40,013 nucleotides of DNA from Acidianus hospitalis. GTDB lineage: Archaea; Thermoproteota; Thermoprotei_A; Sulfolobales; Sulfolobaceae. Of this stretch, positions 1-8,342 are shown in pieces. How positions within the stretch are numbered: the stretch's first letter is position 1; the number at the start of each line of letters is the position of its first letter. The notes beneath the pieces are model-generated. The model saw nothing but the letters and a program-made list of their open reading frames with translations, did no database searches and was not told the DNA's origin. The DNA is taken from assembly GCA_046533895.1 (NCBI GenBank), contig JAWDOK010000010.1, positions 1-40,013 on the forward strand. Reading direction: 5' to 3'. The position numbers and the translations under genes were made by a program.

Positions 1-32
1 GGTTTTAATATTCTATTGTAATAATTCTGTAT

Positions 33-802
33 ATGAGCGAACTTTCCGAAGTTCTAGAGCTCGTTGAGTGGGAAGAGGATATTAATAAATCGAGGAATAG
101 ATATGACAGGGCATTAAAGGAGTTTAGTGGACTGTCAATAGAGGTAAGTAAGAGTAGTTTGACGATATTAGAGGTGGCTGGAGGTACCGGAATTGGTGGA
201 TAGCCCTTTCTAAGAATCTTTTGTCTAAAGGTTTTAAAGTTAGGCTTATAATTACTGATTTAAGGCCTAAGGCTTTAGAGAAAGCTAAGGAGTTTTCTAG
301 AGGCGAATTAGGTTTTGAGGCAGAAACTTACGTTATTGATGCAAGGGAAATATATAAGCTTGGTATAAAGGCTGATATAATTTTAATGTATGGTAATTCT
401 CATGCGACTTTCTCAACTTTTGATATGGCTAAGTTTATATTATCTTCTAAGCTTTCCCTAAATTCTGGAGGAAGTCTAATAATTCAAGGGCACAACATGT
501 TTTATGATTATATCATTACCTCAGGGTATAAGGAAATTCTTCCTGAAAGAGTTAGGAAGGATAAGATTTTGTTATCTATTCATGAGGGTTACGACGAATA
601 TCGTGGTATGTTTAAGAGGCTTTATATAGATTTGATTTCTGGAAGGAAGGCAGAAATTGAGTTGAAGTATTGGGATTTCGGCGAGCTTATTGGTTTGTGT
701 AAGATCTTCTTTAGTAACGTAGATTTAAAGATGGTTGGAGGACATAGGGGTATCGTTATTTGTTCTAATCTCATTGAGGATGTAACTTCTATTCTAACGT
801 GA
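33..802 (+). pseudogene. SAM-dependent methyltransferase, interrupted by a one-base frameshift
   Basis: An ATG at 33 opens a frame that runs 56 codons to a TAG at 201-203. It ends in the class I methyltransferase motif I (LEVAGGTGIGG). The fold continues without a break in the -1 frame (IALSKNLLSKGFKV, then LIITDLRPKALEKA), up to the stop at 802. Adding one A before the TAG would join the two parts into a protein of about 256 residues. A TATA-like stretch at 3-12 sits about 25 bases before the ATG. The downstream part alone (from TTG 221) would lack the SAM-binding glycine motif. It is either a recent pseudogene or a sequencing error. The methyl acceptor is unknown. Confidence 0.75.
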
Positions 803-854
803 TCAAGGTCTCTTTAGTTAGATTTAATAGTTTCTTTACCTTTTGTTGAATGAT

Positions 855-1259
855 ATGAAGGTTGTTAAATATTACGTTGATGTTAAAGTGGAATTGAAAG
901 AAGGTAAAAACGTTGATTCTGAGAAGGCTAAATTAGAAGGTCTACTTAAGAGATTCTCAAAGAAAAAGAAGGGTGAGGATAAGGAGGAGCCTAAGTTAAC
1001 AGTAACTGACCATACTATTGAACTTTCTGGAATAAGGTTTAGGGAACGCATTGGGTTTAGGAACTTCGTTGACGAGCTTGCTCAGAAGTATGAGGCTAAG
1101 TGTACTCCTTTGAATGAAGCTAACGGTAAGATAACTGTGCAGTGTGAGAGTGAGAAGGCTAAAATATCTTTTGAGGCTAACATTGTGAGGTTTAAGAGGC
1201 CTAAGAAAGAGGAAGGAGAGAAAAAGGAGGAAGCTAAGACTTCAGGAAGTTCTCAGTAA
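855..1259 (+). CDS. Conserved charged hypothetical protein
   Basis: This is a 134-residue protein starting at ATG 855; a TTG at 843 would add only four residues. It is very lysine- and glutamate-rich, with a basic stretch near residues 34-45 and a charged C-terminal tail rich in K and E. The middle contains alternating beta-like segments (LTVTDHTIELSGIRF) and two cysteines. No signal peptide or membrane segment is visible. I do not recognise the family; a soluble nucleic-acid- or ribosome-associated protein is only a guess from composition. Its 3' end overlaps the convergent CARF-PIN gene by 26 bases. Confidence 0.65.
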   Translation: MKVVKYYVDVKVELKEGKNVDSEKAKLEGLLKRFSKKKKGEDKEEPKLTVTDHTIELSGIRFRERIGFRNFVDELAQKYEAKCTPLNEANGKITVQCESEKAKISFEANIVRFKRPKKEEGEKKEEAKTSGSSQ

Positions 1260-2466
1260 TAGAAAGTAGGTAAGGGTAGTTTAATTCTTCCTTGATGGTT
1301 TTTACTCTTATTTTTTCCTCATATTCTCTGACTTTTGGAATTTCCGCAACTTTTTTACCTTCTACCATTATAGAATTTTGAGTGAAGTATTTCACGCAAT
1401 TTAAATAAACTCCTATATCTCCTTTTCCTTTATTTACGTTTCTTAAAAGTATAGTTGAAACTCCTTTAGATCTTGCTGAGTTAGCTAGCATTACATCAGC
1501 GGTTATTAATACTAATTTGTCAGGTAATTCACTTTTCAGTCTTTTACTTTCTTCTAATAAGTTTGTGTCACCAAATCTTCTATCTTCTGAAATTGGAGGC
1601 GTGTGCGATGATCTGTAACTTTCCATTCCCATATAAAAGCGGTAAAGATTCTCGTCTTTTTGTGTGCTAGATGTCTTGTTCTGTAGTTCGTTATATGTAG
1701 CCCTTGAGGCTAATAATCTGTAACCTATTTTTGAGTATGTCAGAAACTTTAATCTAGGCCCTATTTTTATGTAGGTGTTTGTATCAGCTATGAAGAATGA
1801 ACCTTTTTGGGCTTCGTTCTTTATTTCATCCTCTTCTTTGTATCTTAAGAATCCTGATCTTAATAGGCATAATTCTTCGTTCTCGTCTTTAGGATCCGAG
1901 ATTTCAAATTCTTGGATCTCTCTATAGTGGTTTTCTATTGTAACTTTTCCTAGAAGACTGTAAATATTTATTAACGCATCAGTTGCTGTAGTTGATAATT
2001 CGTTATCATTAGGCAGGCCTTTAATAGTTTGTGGAGGATCGAAGTTAATTTTTTCTCCTGTTCTCATGTTTACGACCTCCATTTCGTTAAATGGAATGTA
2101 ACCAAAAATGTGGTAACCTTTGCTTTCTTCCTTTATGTAAACGTAACGTACTTCTTTTGCTTTTGAATAAGCAATTATTGAATATGCCATATATTTTCTC
2201 CCTGGAGTTATGTCAGCTACGTCTATATCTACGTTCTTTAGTTTTTCTCTCCAACTTTTTAATCCTTTACCTAATTCAATTTCTTCAATTTCAGAGTTAA
2301 TTCCAATAACCTTAACTATCTCTTTTAGTTTTGTATAGTCCCTCTTGGTCTTTTCCTCGGATAATATGATAATTTTATCAATTGGTCTTATTCCTGTAAA
2401 TATTTCTGTGAGTATGGCGTTAGTTGTCGTAACTAGTTTATCTGAACCTAGGACTCCCAGTATCAT
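1234..2466 (-). CDS. CARF-PIN protein, candidate cyclic-oligoadenylate-regulated nuclease
   Basis: This protein has 410 residues. Residues 1-120 look like a CARF Rossmann domain: an opening beta strand (ILGVLGSDK), then the ligand-loop motif DITPGRKYMA at 85-94, followed by a strand with VRYVYI. Residues about 223-345 look like a PIN nuclease: first acidic residue D228 in FFIADTNTYI, E260 in ATYNEL, D300 in RFGDTNLL, and D324 in LITADVMLANSARSKG. The CARF family binds cyclic oligoadenylates made by type III CRISPR complexes, and PIN domains are metal-dependent RNases. CARF-PIN fusions are known in principle, but no cas gene lies nearby. A TATA-like box at 2485-2496 fits a leaderless transcript. 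Substrate and activation are inferred. Confidence 0.8.
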   Translation of the reverse strand: MILGVLGSDKLVTTTNAILTEIFTGIRPIDKIIILSEEKTKRDYTKLKEIVKVIGINSEIEEIELGKGLKSWREKLKNVDIDVADITPGRKYMAYSIIAYSKAKEVRYVYIKEESKGYHIFGYIPFNEMEVVNMRTGEKINFDPPQTIKGLPNDNELSTTATDALINIYSLLGKVTIENHYREIQEFEISDPKDENEELCLLRSGFLRYKEEDEIKNEAQKGSFFIADTNTYIKIGPRLKFLTYSKIGYRLLASRATYNELQNKTSSTQKDENLYRFYMGMESYRSSHTPPISEDRRFGDTNLLEESKRLKSELPDKLVLITADVMLANSARSKGVSTILLRNVNKGKGDIGVYLNCVKYFTQNSIMVEGKKVAEIPKVREYEEKIRVKTIKEELNYPYLLSITENFLKS

Positions 2467-2484
2467 ATAAATAGAGTAGTGTTG

Positions 2485-2518
2485 TTATTAAATAAGTATC
2501 GTTGAAAGACTTTTTATA
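2485..2518. promoter_or_regulatory. Divergent promoter region, CARF-PIN gene and membrane protein gene
   Basis: On the minus strand a TATA-like box (CTTATTTAATAA, 2485-2496) lies about 24 bases before the CARF-PIN start codon. On the plus strand TTTTTATA at 2511-2518 lies 25 bases before the ATG at 2543. Both spacings match archaeal TATA boxes for leaderless mRNAs. The two divergent promoters are packed into 76 bases. Confidence 0.6.
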
Positions 2519-2542
2519 CTTGAAGAAGGGGAGAAGTATTTA

Positions 2543-3100
2543 ATGTGCATAGGTTTACTACTTGATATAATCTTTTTCATTATAGATATAATCATACCTA
2601 TTTGGAACTCATATAATTCTGGTAAAATATCAGCTTATAGAAAAGGGCTAGGAAAGCTTTTGTACACTTTAGGAGGTTTTTTGCCAATGAGTTATGTACT
2701 TAGCTTGATTATAGCTATAGTTTTGGGAATTTTAGGTTATATTTCAGTCTCTACTGCAGTTTTCATACTCTCATTCTCTGGACTTGTTTTTGGTCTGGAG
2801 ATTATTATATGGGGTGTTATTGCAACTTATCTAAGTGCGGTTTCAACGGTAAGAGGTAGGGATTGGAAGGCAGGGTTAATAACTGCCTATAACGCTTTTG
2901 CTACAATATTTGATGCTTGGGCTTACATTTCATCTTTCTTTTCTAATTTGAGAGACGTGAGAAAGGCAATAGATTCTAGCGACTTTTCAGTAATTGATGT
3001 TTTAATAATCTTTGCTGCAGCACTTGGGGTTGGCTTCATAATTACTTATGCAGCCTACAAGGAAGGATTAAAGTCTGCAAGGACTAGGTATTGGTATTAA
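2543..3100 (+). CDS. Conserved multi-pass membrane protein
   Basis: This is a 185-residue protein with about four hydrophobic segments (roughly residues 3-21, 50-70, 72-98 and 150-171) separated by basic loops such as GRDWKAG. It starts at ATG 2543 with a TATA-like box 25 bases upstream. It ends in a positively charged tail (KSARTRYWY). I do not recognise a family. It faces away from the CARF-PIN gene, which suggests shared promoter space rather than an operon. Some CRISPR-linked nucleases have membrane partners, but nothing here shows that for this pair. Confidence 0.7.
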   Translation: MCIGLLLDIIFFIIDIIIPIWNSYNSGKISAYRKGLGKLLYTLGGFLPMSYVLSLIIAIVLGILGYISVSTAVFILSFSGLVFGLEIIIWGVIATYLSAVSTVRGRDWKAGLITAYNAFATIFDAWAYISSFFSNLRDVRKAIDSSDFSVIDVLIIFAAALGVGFIITYAAYKEGLKSARTRYWY

Positions 3101-3385
3101 GTTCTTCTTCTAGGAGATCTATTCCTATTTTATCTAGACTTTTTATCCAATCAATGAATTTTCTCACGTTATTTCCTTCAATTACTGCACCGTGTTGTGG
3201 AGCTATGATTCTAATATCTAGTCCTTGAATATGTTTTAACCATAGTTCTATTGCTTTTTATTAGTCATGTATTTTTTGTGAAAGCCCTCCATGTACTTTT
3301 TGTGCTCGTCGAAGTTATCAACTATTATATACCATGGTGGAAAACTGCTGCTCCCAAATCTCCAGGATATTTTAATATCGAGTTA
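3084..3385 (-). pseudogene. Remnant of a metallo-beta-lactamase-fold (flavodiiron-like) hydrolase
   Basis: Three frames together spell the C-terminal half of an MBL-fold protein: GDLGAAVF, then PPWYIIVDNFDEHKKYMEGF, then AIELWLKHIQGLDIRIIAPQHG and VRKFIDWIKSLDKIGIDLL. The PQHG loop and the order of segments resemble the FprA/ODP-like metallo-hydrolase family. At least two single-base shifts separate the pieces, near 3344 and near 3252. The N-terminal half with the HxHxDH metal site is missing. The stop lies at 3084-3086, inside the 3' end of the convergent membrane gene. This accounts for the otherwise empty stretch before 3421. Confidence 0.7.
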
Positions 3386-3420
3386 AGTTATACGTTAAAT
3401 GAGGAGAGAGTTTAAGAGCT

Positions 3421-3900
3421 TTATAAAATATCTGTAAAAACATAGGGTTTTAGTACGTATGGAGGTCTTGTTATATATGCGTATAATCTATCGGTAAAGG
3501 CTATTTTAGTAAAGGGAGAATTTCCTATTGTGTTGTTAATTTCAGTAATTGTATCGTCTCCTAAAATTGTTAAAGCTTTCTTTTCATCTTCGCTTTCAAT
3601 ATCTTTTTCCATTCTCTTTAAAAGGATTCTTTGTATTTTTTCGTCACTTTCCAATTCGTTGACTACACTTAGTAGCCATTCTAATGGATATCTTGAAAAT
3701 TTACCTACTCTAAATGCTTCATACCAAGATCTTATTACTTCATTAATGTCTCTAGGGGTTAGGTTGTTATCGATTTTCTTCCCTATGTAAATTTCAGCAA
3801 TTCCCTTATATGTTAACTTGTCAGAAGTTATTGTACCTACTTTTGTACCTAACCAAAATATGTAAAAATTATCTCCTAAGTACGTGAATGCATAAATCAT
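3421..3900 (-). CDS. Conserved hypothetical protein
   Basis: This is a 159-residue soluble protein with no recognised motif. It opens with beta-like segments (YAFTYLGDNFYIFWLGTKVG) and has a helical, charged middle (ERESDEKIQ-like region around residues 85-115). The C-terminus is PYVLKPYVF. The ATG at 3900 is preceded by AT-rich DNA, and its neighbour upstream is the divergent propeller gene. Downstream on the same strand lies the MBL remnant, so an old operon partner may have been lost. No function can be assigned. Confidence 0.6.
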   Translation of the reverse strand: MIYAFTYLGDNFYIFWLGTKVGTITSDKLTYKGIAEIYIGKKIDNNLTPRDINEVIRSWYEAFRVGKFSRYPLEWLLSVVNELESDEKIQRILLKRMEKDIESEDEKKALTILGDDTITEINNTIGNSPFTKIAFTDRLYAYITRPPYVLKPYVFTDIL

Positions 3901-3970
3901 TGCAAGGTAATTAAGGAATTAGGTTAATAAATTAGTATTTTTCCTTTTGCTAAGGTTACTGTTACCATAG

Positions 3971-3982
3971 AATTTTTAATAA
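3971..3982 (+). promoter_or_regulatory. TATA-like box for the beta-propeller gene
   Basis: AATTTTTAATAA is centred about 25 bases before the ATG at 4002, the spacing expected for a leaderless archaeal transcript. Confidence 0.5.
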
Positions 3983-4001
3983 TCATTATGTAGTCGTATA
4001 T

Positions 4002-4979
4002 ATGGTTAGGGAGCTTTCTTTCTTAGTATTGTTTATTTTAATATCTGTCTCATCCTCAATTGTTAGTATTGAAGTTGGGAATGTTCCATCTTTTATCTTA
4101 TGTAATTCTGGTTATATATATGTTACAAATTACAATTCCAGTACTGTAAGCATTATAGATCCTAGTAATAATGCAGTTATTTCTACTATTACTGTTGGTT
4201 CGCAACCAATAAGTATGATTGGCGCAGGCAACAAGATTTATGTAGCTTTAGCAGGCTGTGATAAGATCGTAGTATTAGAAAATAACAAGATAATAAGGTC
4301 TATTAATTTGACGTCTTCTCCTTATTATATGGCTTATGATCCTAAAAATCAAGAGCTTTTCGTTACAGAGCCAGAAATTAATTCTCTGGCAATAATAAAG
4401 AACTACAGTTTAATAAAAACTATAAATCTTGGTTATCAACCTGACGCTATAGCCTTTGATCCTAAAAATTGCCTTCTTTACATAGGAGGAGGATATAACG
4501 GTGTAGTCTATGTATATGATATAGAAGGAAAGTTAAATACTACTTACTATGTAGGCGGTCAAGTAGTTTACGTTAATTACTGCGACGGTAACATTTTTGT
4601 AACGAGTTGGAAGAATAATGAGCTTACTATAATAAACTCCTCTGGTGTTTTTCATTTCAATGCAGGCTTGGGTCCTTATGATGCAATTTACGATCCTTCA
4701 GACGGCTATATTTACGTATCAGATGTGGCTACGGGATCTATTCTAGTACTTTCACTTAGTGGCAGTATTATTCATAATATATCAGTTGGCGGGAGACCTT
4801 CAATTTTAATGTATAAAAATGGTAACATATACGCTGTTAATTCGCTTTCAAATGATGTTATTATAATTCCTCAAGTACCTCCTCCGCCACCGCCTTATTG
4901 CCTTTATTATTTAATAGCAGGAGGTATAGCGGTTTTGGTTTTAATAGGATATTTTGTGATTAAAAAGGAGATTGGATAA
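4002..4979 (+). CDS. Surface-anchored YVTN-type beta-propeller protein
   Basis: This is a 325-residue protein. Residues 1-22 form a signal-like hydrophobic segment. The body is a chain of repeats of about 42 residues with the YVTN pattern (IYVTNYNSSTVSIIDPSNN, then LFVTEPEINSLAII, LYIGGGYNGVVYVYD, IYVSDVATGSILVLS). These are typical of bacterial and archaeal surface-layer propellers. A proline-rich hinge (PPPPPP) near residue 298 is followed by one membrane helix and a KKEIG tail. The expected arrangement is propeller outside, anchor in the membrane. Several N-x-S/T sites could carry N-glycans. The role (adhesion or surface layer) is inferred. Confidence 0.8.
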   Translation: MVRELSFLVLFILISVSSSIVSIEVGNVPSFILCNSGYIYVTNYNSSTVSIIDPSNNAVISTITVGSQPISMIGAGNKIYVALAGCDKIVVLENNKIIRSINLTSSPYYMAYDPKNQELFVTEPEINSLAIIKNYSLIKTINLGYQPDAIAFDPKNCLLYIGGGYNGVVYVYDIEGKLNTTYYVGGQVVYVNYCDGNIFVTSWKNNELTIINSSGVFHFNAGLGPYDAIYDPSDGYIYVSDVATGSILVLSLSGSIIHNISVGGRPSILMYKNGNIYAVNSLSNDVIIIPQVPPPPPPYCLYYLIAGGIAVLVLIGYFVIKKEIG

Positions 4980-4985
4980 CTGTCA

Positions 4986-5786
4986 CTATTTTTTATTTAT
5001 AACTAGTATAATTGATGATACTATTAGTATAGAGCCTAAAACTTCAAAAAGAGTAGGTATTTGGTTAAAGGTAAATATTGCTATGATTGATGCAACTACA
5101 GGCTCTAATAAGCCTATAGTTTCTATATATTGGGGTTTAACTTTATTTGAGGCATAAATAACGCTTGTATGCCCTATTAATGTTGGTATAAAGATTAAGC
5201 CGAGTAAGGATAAGACTGACGTTGAATCTATCTTCCCTATACCTTGGTATATCATAAACGGTAATGAGAAAATTGAGGAAGATATGTAAATGCTTGAGGT
5301 GAGCACAAGGGGGTTTTCTTCGTTTCTGCTTAATAATGTTGTATAAAGTGAGATTAAGAAGGCAGATATTAATGACATTATATTACCATATATATAACCT
5401 ATCTGCAGGGGATAATTCATTATTATTATTCCTGAAAAGCCTATAGTAGTAATGATGATGTCAATTCTTTCTGCCTTAAATTTGCTTAAAGGCGATAGGA
5501 GTATGGCAAAAAACGGTGAAGTTGAAACTAATACTGTTGCATCAATGATTGTTGTATTATAAACTCCTAATATGAAGGTTATCATGTGAAGGGATAATAA
5601 TAATCCGAATGGAGAATATTTTATTATTTTTTTAAGGTCAATATTTCCTAAGGATAAAATTAATCCTGCTACAAGAAATCTGAAAAAAGCAATAGCCCCA
5701 GGAGTTAAGTCTGAAAATTTTATAAATATTGCTGCTGTTCCAAATGATATTCCTCCTATTATCAAGATTAAGTAACTTTTATTCAC
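4986..5786 (-). CDS. EamA/DMT-superfamily transporter
   Basis: This is a 266-residue integral membrane protein with about ten hydrophobic helices in two similar halves, the standard EamA drug/metabolite transporter architecture. The opening (YLILIIGGISFGTAAIFIKF) and PGAIAFFRFLVAGLIL are typical of the first EamA repeat. The second half carries PTLIGHTSVIYASNKV and LLEPVVASIIAIF, typical of the second. The substrate cannot be read from sequence; amino acids or nucleotide-type metabolites are common in the family. Its 3' end is only 6 bases from the convergent propeller gene. It is divergent from the small winged-helix gene. Confidence 0.85.
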   Translation of the reverse strand: MNKSYLILIIGGISFGTAAIFIKFSDLTPGAIAFFRFLVAGLILSLGNIDLKKIIKYSPFGLLLSLHMITFILGVYNTTIIDATVLVSTSPFFAILLSPLSKFKAERIDIIITTIGFSGIIIMNYPLQIGYIYGNIMSLISAFLISLYTTLLSRNEENPLVLTSSIYISSSIFSLPFMIYQGIGKIDSTSVLSLLGLIFIPTLIGHTSVIYASNKVKPQYIETIGLLEPVVASIIAIFTFNQIPTLFEVLGSILIVSSIILVINKK

Positions 5787-5821
5787 GATTGCTTATTTCT
5801 TAGGTTTCTTAATTTAATTTA

Positions 5822-6064
5822 ATGGATGCTAAGGATAAGGTAATGTCGTCCGAGATAAAGAGTAAAATAGTCCTAACATTAAAGAAAGAAGGCAAGTTAT
5901 CTTTTAAGGATATTAAGGATCTTGTAGGAATATCTACAGATACTTTAAAATTACAGTTGGCAGACTTAGTAGCTGACGGAGTAATTAAAAAATGTAAGGG
6001 TAAGTACGAGTTAACTGAGATTGGAGAAGAAATAGGCGAATTATTGTTGAAAAGGAACTATTAG
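5822..6064 (+). CDS. Small winged-helix DNA-binding protein
   Basis: This is an 80-residue protein that is nearly all one winged helix-turn-helix: KSKIVLTLKKEGKLSFKD, then DLVGISTDTLKLQLADLVADG, then the wing KKCKGKYELTEIGEEI. It resembles the ArsR/MarR-like minimal regulators common in Sulfolobales. The ATG at 5822 follows AT-rich DNA, so the transcript is probably leaderless. It is divergent from the EamA transporter, 35 bases away, and may control it. Its 3' end overlaps the convergent ParA-like gene by 24 bases. No ligand domain is present. Confidence 0.8.
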   Translation: MDAKDKVMSSEIKSKIVLTLKKEGKLSFKDIKDLVGISTDTLKLQLADLVADGVIKKCKGKYELTEIGEEIGELLLKRNY

Positions 6065-6514
6065 GCGGTCTTTCCTTAAACCGAGTAAATTTTCAGCTAG
6101 CCTATTTAGGGTAGGTTCTGCTAGTTCGTCATATTCGTCATAAAATAATTTTCCATTAAAAGGAACTAGGACCGATCTAAACTTATAAACCTTTTTTATT
6201 ATTTCATTTTGCTCGCAAGGAAAAGGCGAAACCTTATTAACTATGATAAAATCGTCATCTTTTTTAACATAATTTAAGCTTAATTCTAAACTTTGAGGAT
6301 CTGTAACGAACAATTTCCATTCTATATTACCATTTTTTATTGTGAGATTAACGTTATCTAGTATTATAATTTCTGGATTATCACACTTAACTATTTCTTC
6401 TATAGAATGAAGTGATACTCTTTTCCTTTCCTTCTTTCTAAAATAGTAAAAAAGGTATTTAGATATCGTAGTTTTCCCTGAACCGCCTTTAACTCCATGA
6501 ATTTTTATAATCAT
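6041..6514 (-). CDS. Small ParA/MinD-like P-loop ATPase
   Basis: This is a 157-residue protein. A deviant Walker A motif, KGGSGKTT, lies near residues 9-16, after MIIKIHGV; a Walker B-like strand EIIILDNV follows near residue 50. It belongs to the SIMIBI/ParA-MinD class but is much shorter than the usual 220-260 residues. I chose the ATG at 6514 over a TTG at 6523. Its start still overlaps the upstream gene by 26 bases, so the two are translationally linked. Chromosome or plasmid partition, or positioning of a partner, is possible; no ParB is seen. Confidence 0.75.
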   Translation of the reverse strand: MIIKIHGVKGGSGKTTISKYLFYYFRKKERKRVSLHSIEEIVKCDNPEIIILDNVNLTIKNGNIEWKLFVTDPQSLELSLNYVKKDDDFIIVNKVSPFPCEQNEIIKKVYKFRSVLVPFNGKLFYDEYDELAEPTLNRLAENLLGLRKDRLIVPFQQ

Positions 6515-7193
6515 AACACTCAACCGGGTATCCTGAGGATCTAATTTTTAATTTTAATAAAACATTATAAACATCCCTCCTATTTAAAGGAAGGAAAACT
6601 GAGCCTAAAGGTCTACAAAATAGGAGTTTCTTATCAACAATTGCCTTGCCTTTTTTAAAGGTTGCCTTAAAAACTACTAAGTCGGTTAACCATTTATTTG
6701 GCCTAACAAGGTATTCTTCGTCACCATCTAGCTTTCCAACTATTTTACCTTCAATATAATCTCCATTTGACTTATCAAATATAACTACAGCTTTTTTATT
6801 AACCAGATATCCCAAAATTCCGGTTCTTTCATCACTTACTGGAAAATCCTTTCCTAGAACGAAATCACCAGGTAAAAAATCTACTCCCGATACTTTCCAA
6901 GTTAATCCTTTTCCTTTGGATCTCGTAATAGGGAACTCAAGTTTTTTATGTCTAACTAATTTAGGTTCATATGATGGCGGAAAATTATTAACAGATATTT
7001 CTACTTGGCGCTCCCTTAAGAATCCTGCAATTTCTAGTGCTTCAAATATAAAATTATCATCAGCAATCAAATTTATCTTCTTTAGCCCATGAAAATACTT
7101 TATAATTGATAATGAGTCACTATCTATGATTACACTATCTCCATCTTTTAATTTGTATCCCTCTAATAGCTTTTTAGTATCAATAAGCTCCAC
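6489..7193 (-). CDS. Conserved hypothetical protein paired with the ParA-like ATPase
   Basis: This 234-residue protein is not recognised. Residues 1-75 look alpha/beta (DSVIIDSDSLSIIKYFHGL, then KINLIADDNFIFEALEIAGF), like a Rossmann-type half. Residues 90-210 look beta-rich, with PGDFVLGKDFPVSDERTGI and LVNKKAVVIFDKSNGDYIEG. There are no membrane segments or metal-binding cysteine clusters. It overlaps the downstream ATPase gene by 26 bases, which argues that the two products act together. A DNA- or cargo-binding partner of the ATPase is the obvious hypothesis, without direct support. Confidence 0.65.
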   Translation of the reverse strand: MELIDTKKLLEGYKLKDGDSVIIDSDSLSIIKYFHGLKKINLIADDNFIFEALEIAGFLRERQVEISVNNFPPSYEPKLVRHKKLEFPITRSKGKGLTWKVSGVDFLPGDFVLGKDFPVSDERTGILGYLVNKKAVVIFDKSNGDYIEGKIVGKLDGDEEYLVRPNKWLTDLVVFKATFKKGKAIVDKKLLFCRPLGSVFLPLNRRDVYNVLLKLKIRSSGYPVECYDYKNSWS

Positions 7194-7274
7194 ATTTAAT
7201 CTTTTTGATTACGCTTAAATAAGCCTTTTTCCTTTTTGTTAGAAATTTAGTGTAAATAAAGAGCAAAAATGAAG

Positions 7275-8342
7275 CTATTTTCTATAATTTGGACCTATAA
7301 TTTGTCCATGATATATTTCTTCATTGGGTGAAATCAGTGCGCCGAGCTTTCTTTCTCTTCCTCTAACTGGATTTGCTGGATAACTTACTGTTATTACTGA
7401 CGCTCCTATTTTTGCTTCTCTTCCTACTATTGTGTAAGTTAAGTAACTTTTAGATCCAATTTCAGCTCTCGGTTCTACTAATGAATGTGCAACCTCGCAA
7501 TATGCTCCTATTTTTGCCTCACTTTCAATAGACGAATAATCTCTTATTAGAGAATAATTTCCTATGTAAGCGTTTTTCCCTATGTATGCAGGACCTTTAA
7601 CCACCGAGTAATCGTCGACTATTGCATTGTCTTCTATTATTACTTTTTTTCCTATTACTGCGGTCTTTGAAATTTCAGCTTTATCTGAAATAATTGAATT
7701 ATTTAAATCGGAAAGAAGGACCTCTATTGCGTTAATAATATCTTCTGGGTAACCTATATCTATCCATTTGCCAGACCATATGAAGTATCTTGAGAAAGGA
7801 GAGATCTTTTTGAAATATTCTAAAATGTCGGTGAAATCTCCCTTAGGTATTATGTAAGCTCCTGCAAGTGCTAGTGTTGAGCCTTCATTAACTATTTCAA
7901 TTCTATTATCGACTATTTTAGCTAAGCCGTAAGTTTGCATACCTTCAGACACTGGGACTAAAGAGAAGACAGCCTTTGAGTTTCCAGTTATGTAGGAATT
8001 CATTAGATTCATGTAAAATTCTGGTTCAGCAATAATATCTCCGAAAGCTAATAAGAATTCATCATCTGGAATTTTATCCATGCCATCAAGTACTGCTCCA
8101 GTTATTCCAGGCCTTTTTTGCCTAACCGTTTCGAAGGGAATGTCAACATTTATTGCATCTTGAATTTGTTTTTCATGTTCGTTTGTAACTATAACTACTT
8201 CCTCTATTCCTGCTTTTTTTAACCCGTATAATACATGAGAAATTACAGCTTTGCCCAAGATTGTTATAGCCTCCTTTTGTTCTTTTTCAGTATAAGGTCT
8301 TAATCCTTCTCCTTTTCCTGCAGCTAGTACTACCGCTTTCAT
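7275..8342 (-). CDS. GlmU-like sugar-1-phosphate nucleotidyltransferase/acetyltransferase
   Basis: This is a 355-residue protein. Residues 1-215 are a nucleotidyltransferase (AVVLAAGKGEGLRPYTEKEQ; FGDIIAEPEFY; NEGSTLALAGAYIIPKG; WIDIGYPEDI). Residues about 225-350 are a left-handed beta-helix with hexapeptide repeats (KAEISKTAVIGKKVIIEDNA, NAYIGNYSLI), ending in PANPVRGRERKLG. This matches archaeal bifunctional sugar-1-phosphate enzymes that make UDP-GlcNAc and related sugars. The start overlaps the glmS stop by four bases (ATGA), so coupling to glucosamine-6-phosphate synthesis strongly supports a UDP-GlcNAc role. The usual PK pair after the signature is replaced by QKE, so base or sugar preference is uncertain. 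Confidence 0.85.
   Translation of the reverse strand: MKAVVLAAGKGEGLRPYTEKEQKEAITILGKAVISHVLYGLKKAGIEEVVIVTNEHEKQIQDAINVDIPFETVRQKRPGITGAVLDGMDKIPDDEFLLAFGDIIAEPEFYMNLMNSYITGNSKAVFSLVPVSEGMQTYGLAKIVDNRIEIVNEGSTLALAGAYIIPKGDFTDILEYFKKISPFSRYFIWSGKWIDIGYPEDIINAIEVLLSDLNNSIISDKAEISKTAVIGKKVIIEDNAIVDDYSVVKGPAYIGKNAYIGNYSLIRDYSSIESEAKIGAYCEVAHSLVEPRAEIGSKSYLTYTIVGREAKIGASVITVSYPANPVRGRERKLGALISPNEEIYHGQIIGPNYRK

Noticed and set aside
4972..5157. 61-codon frame after the propeller gene
   Set aside because: Antisense to the EamA transporter C-terminus; a shadow frame.
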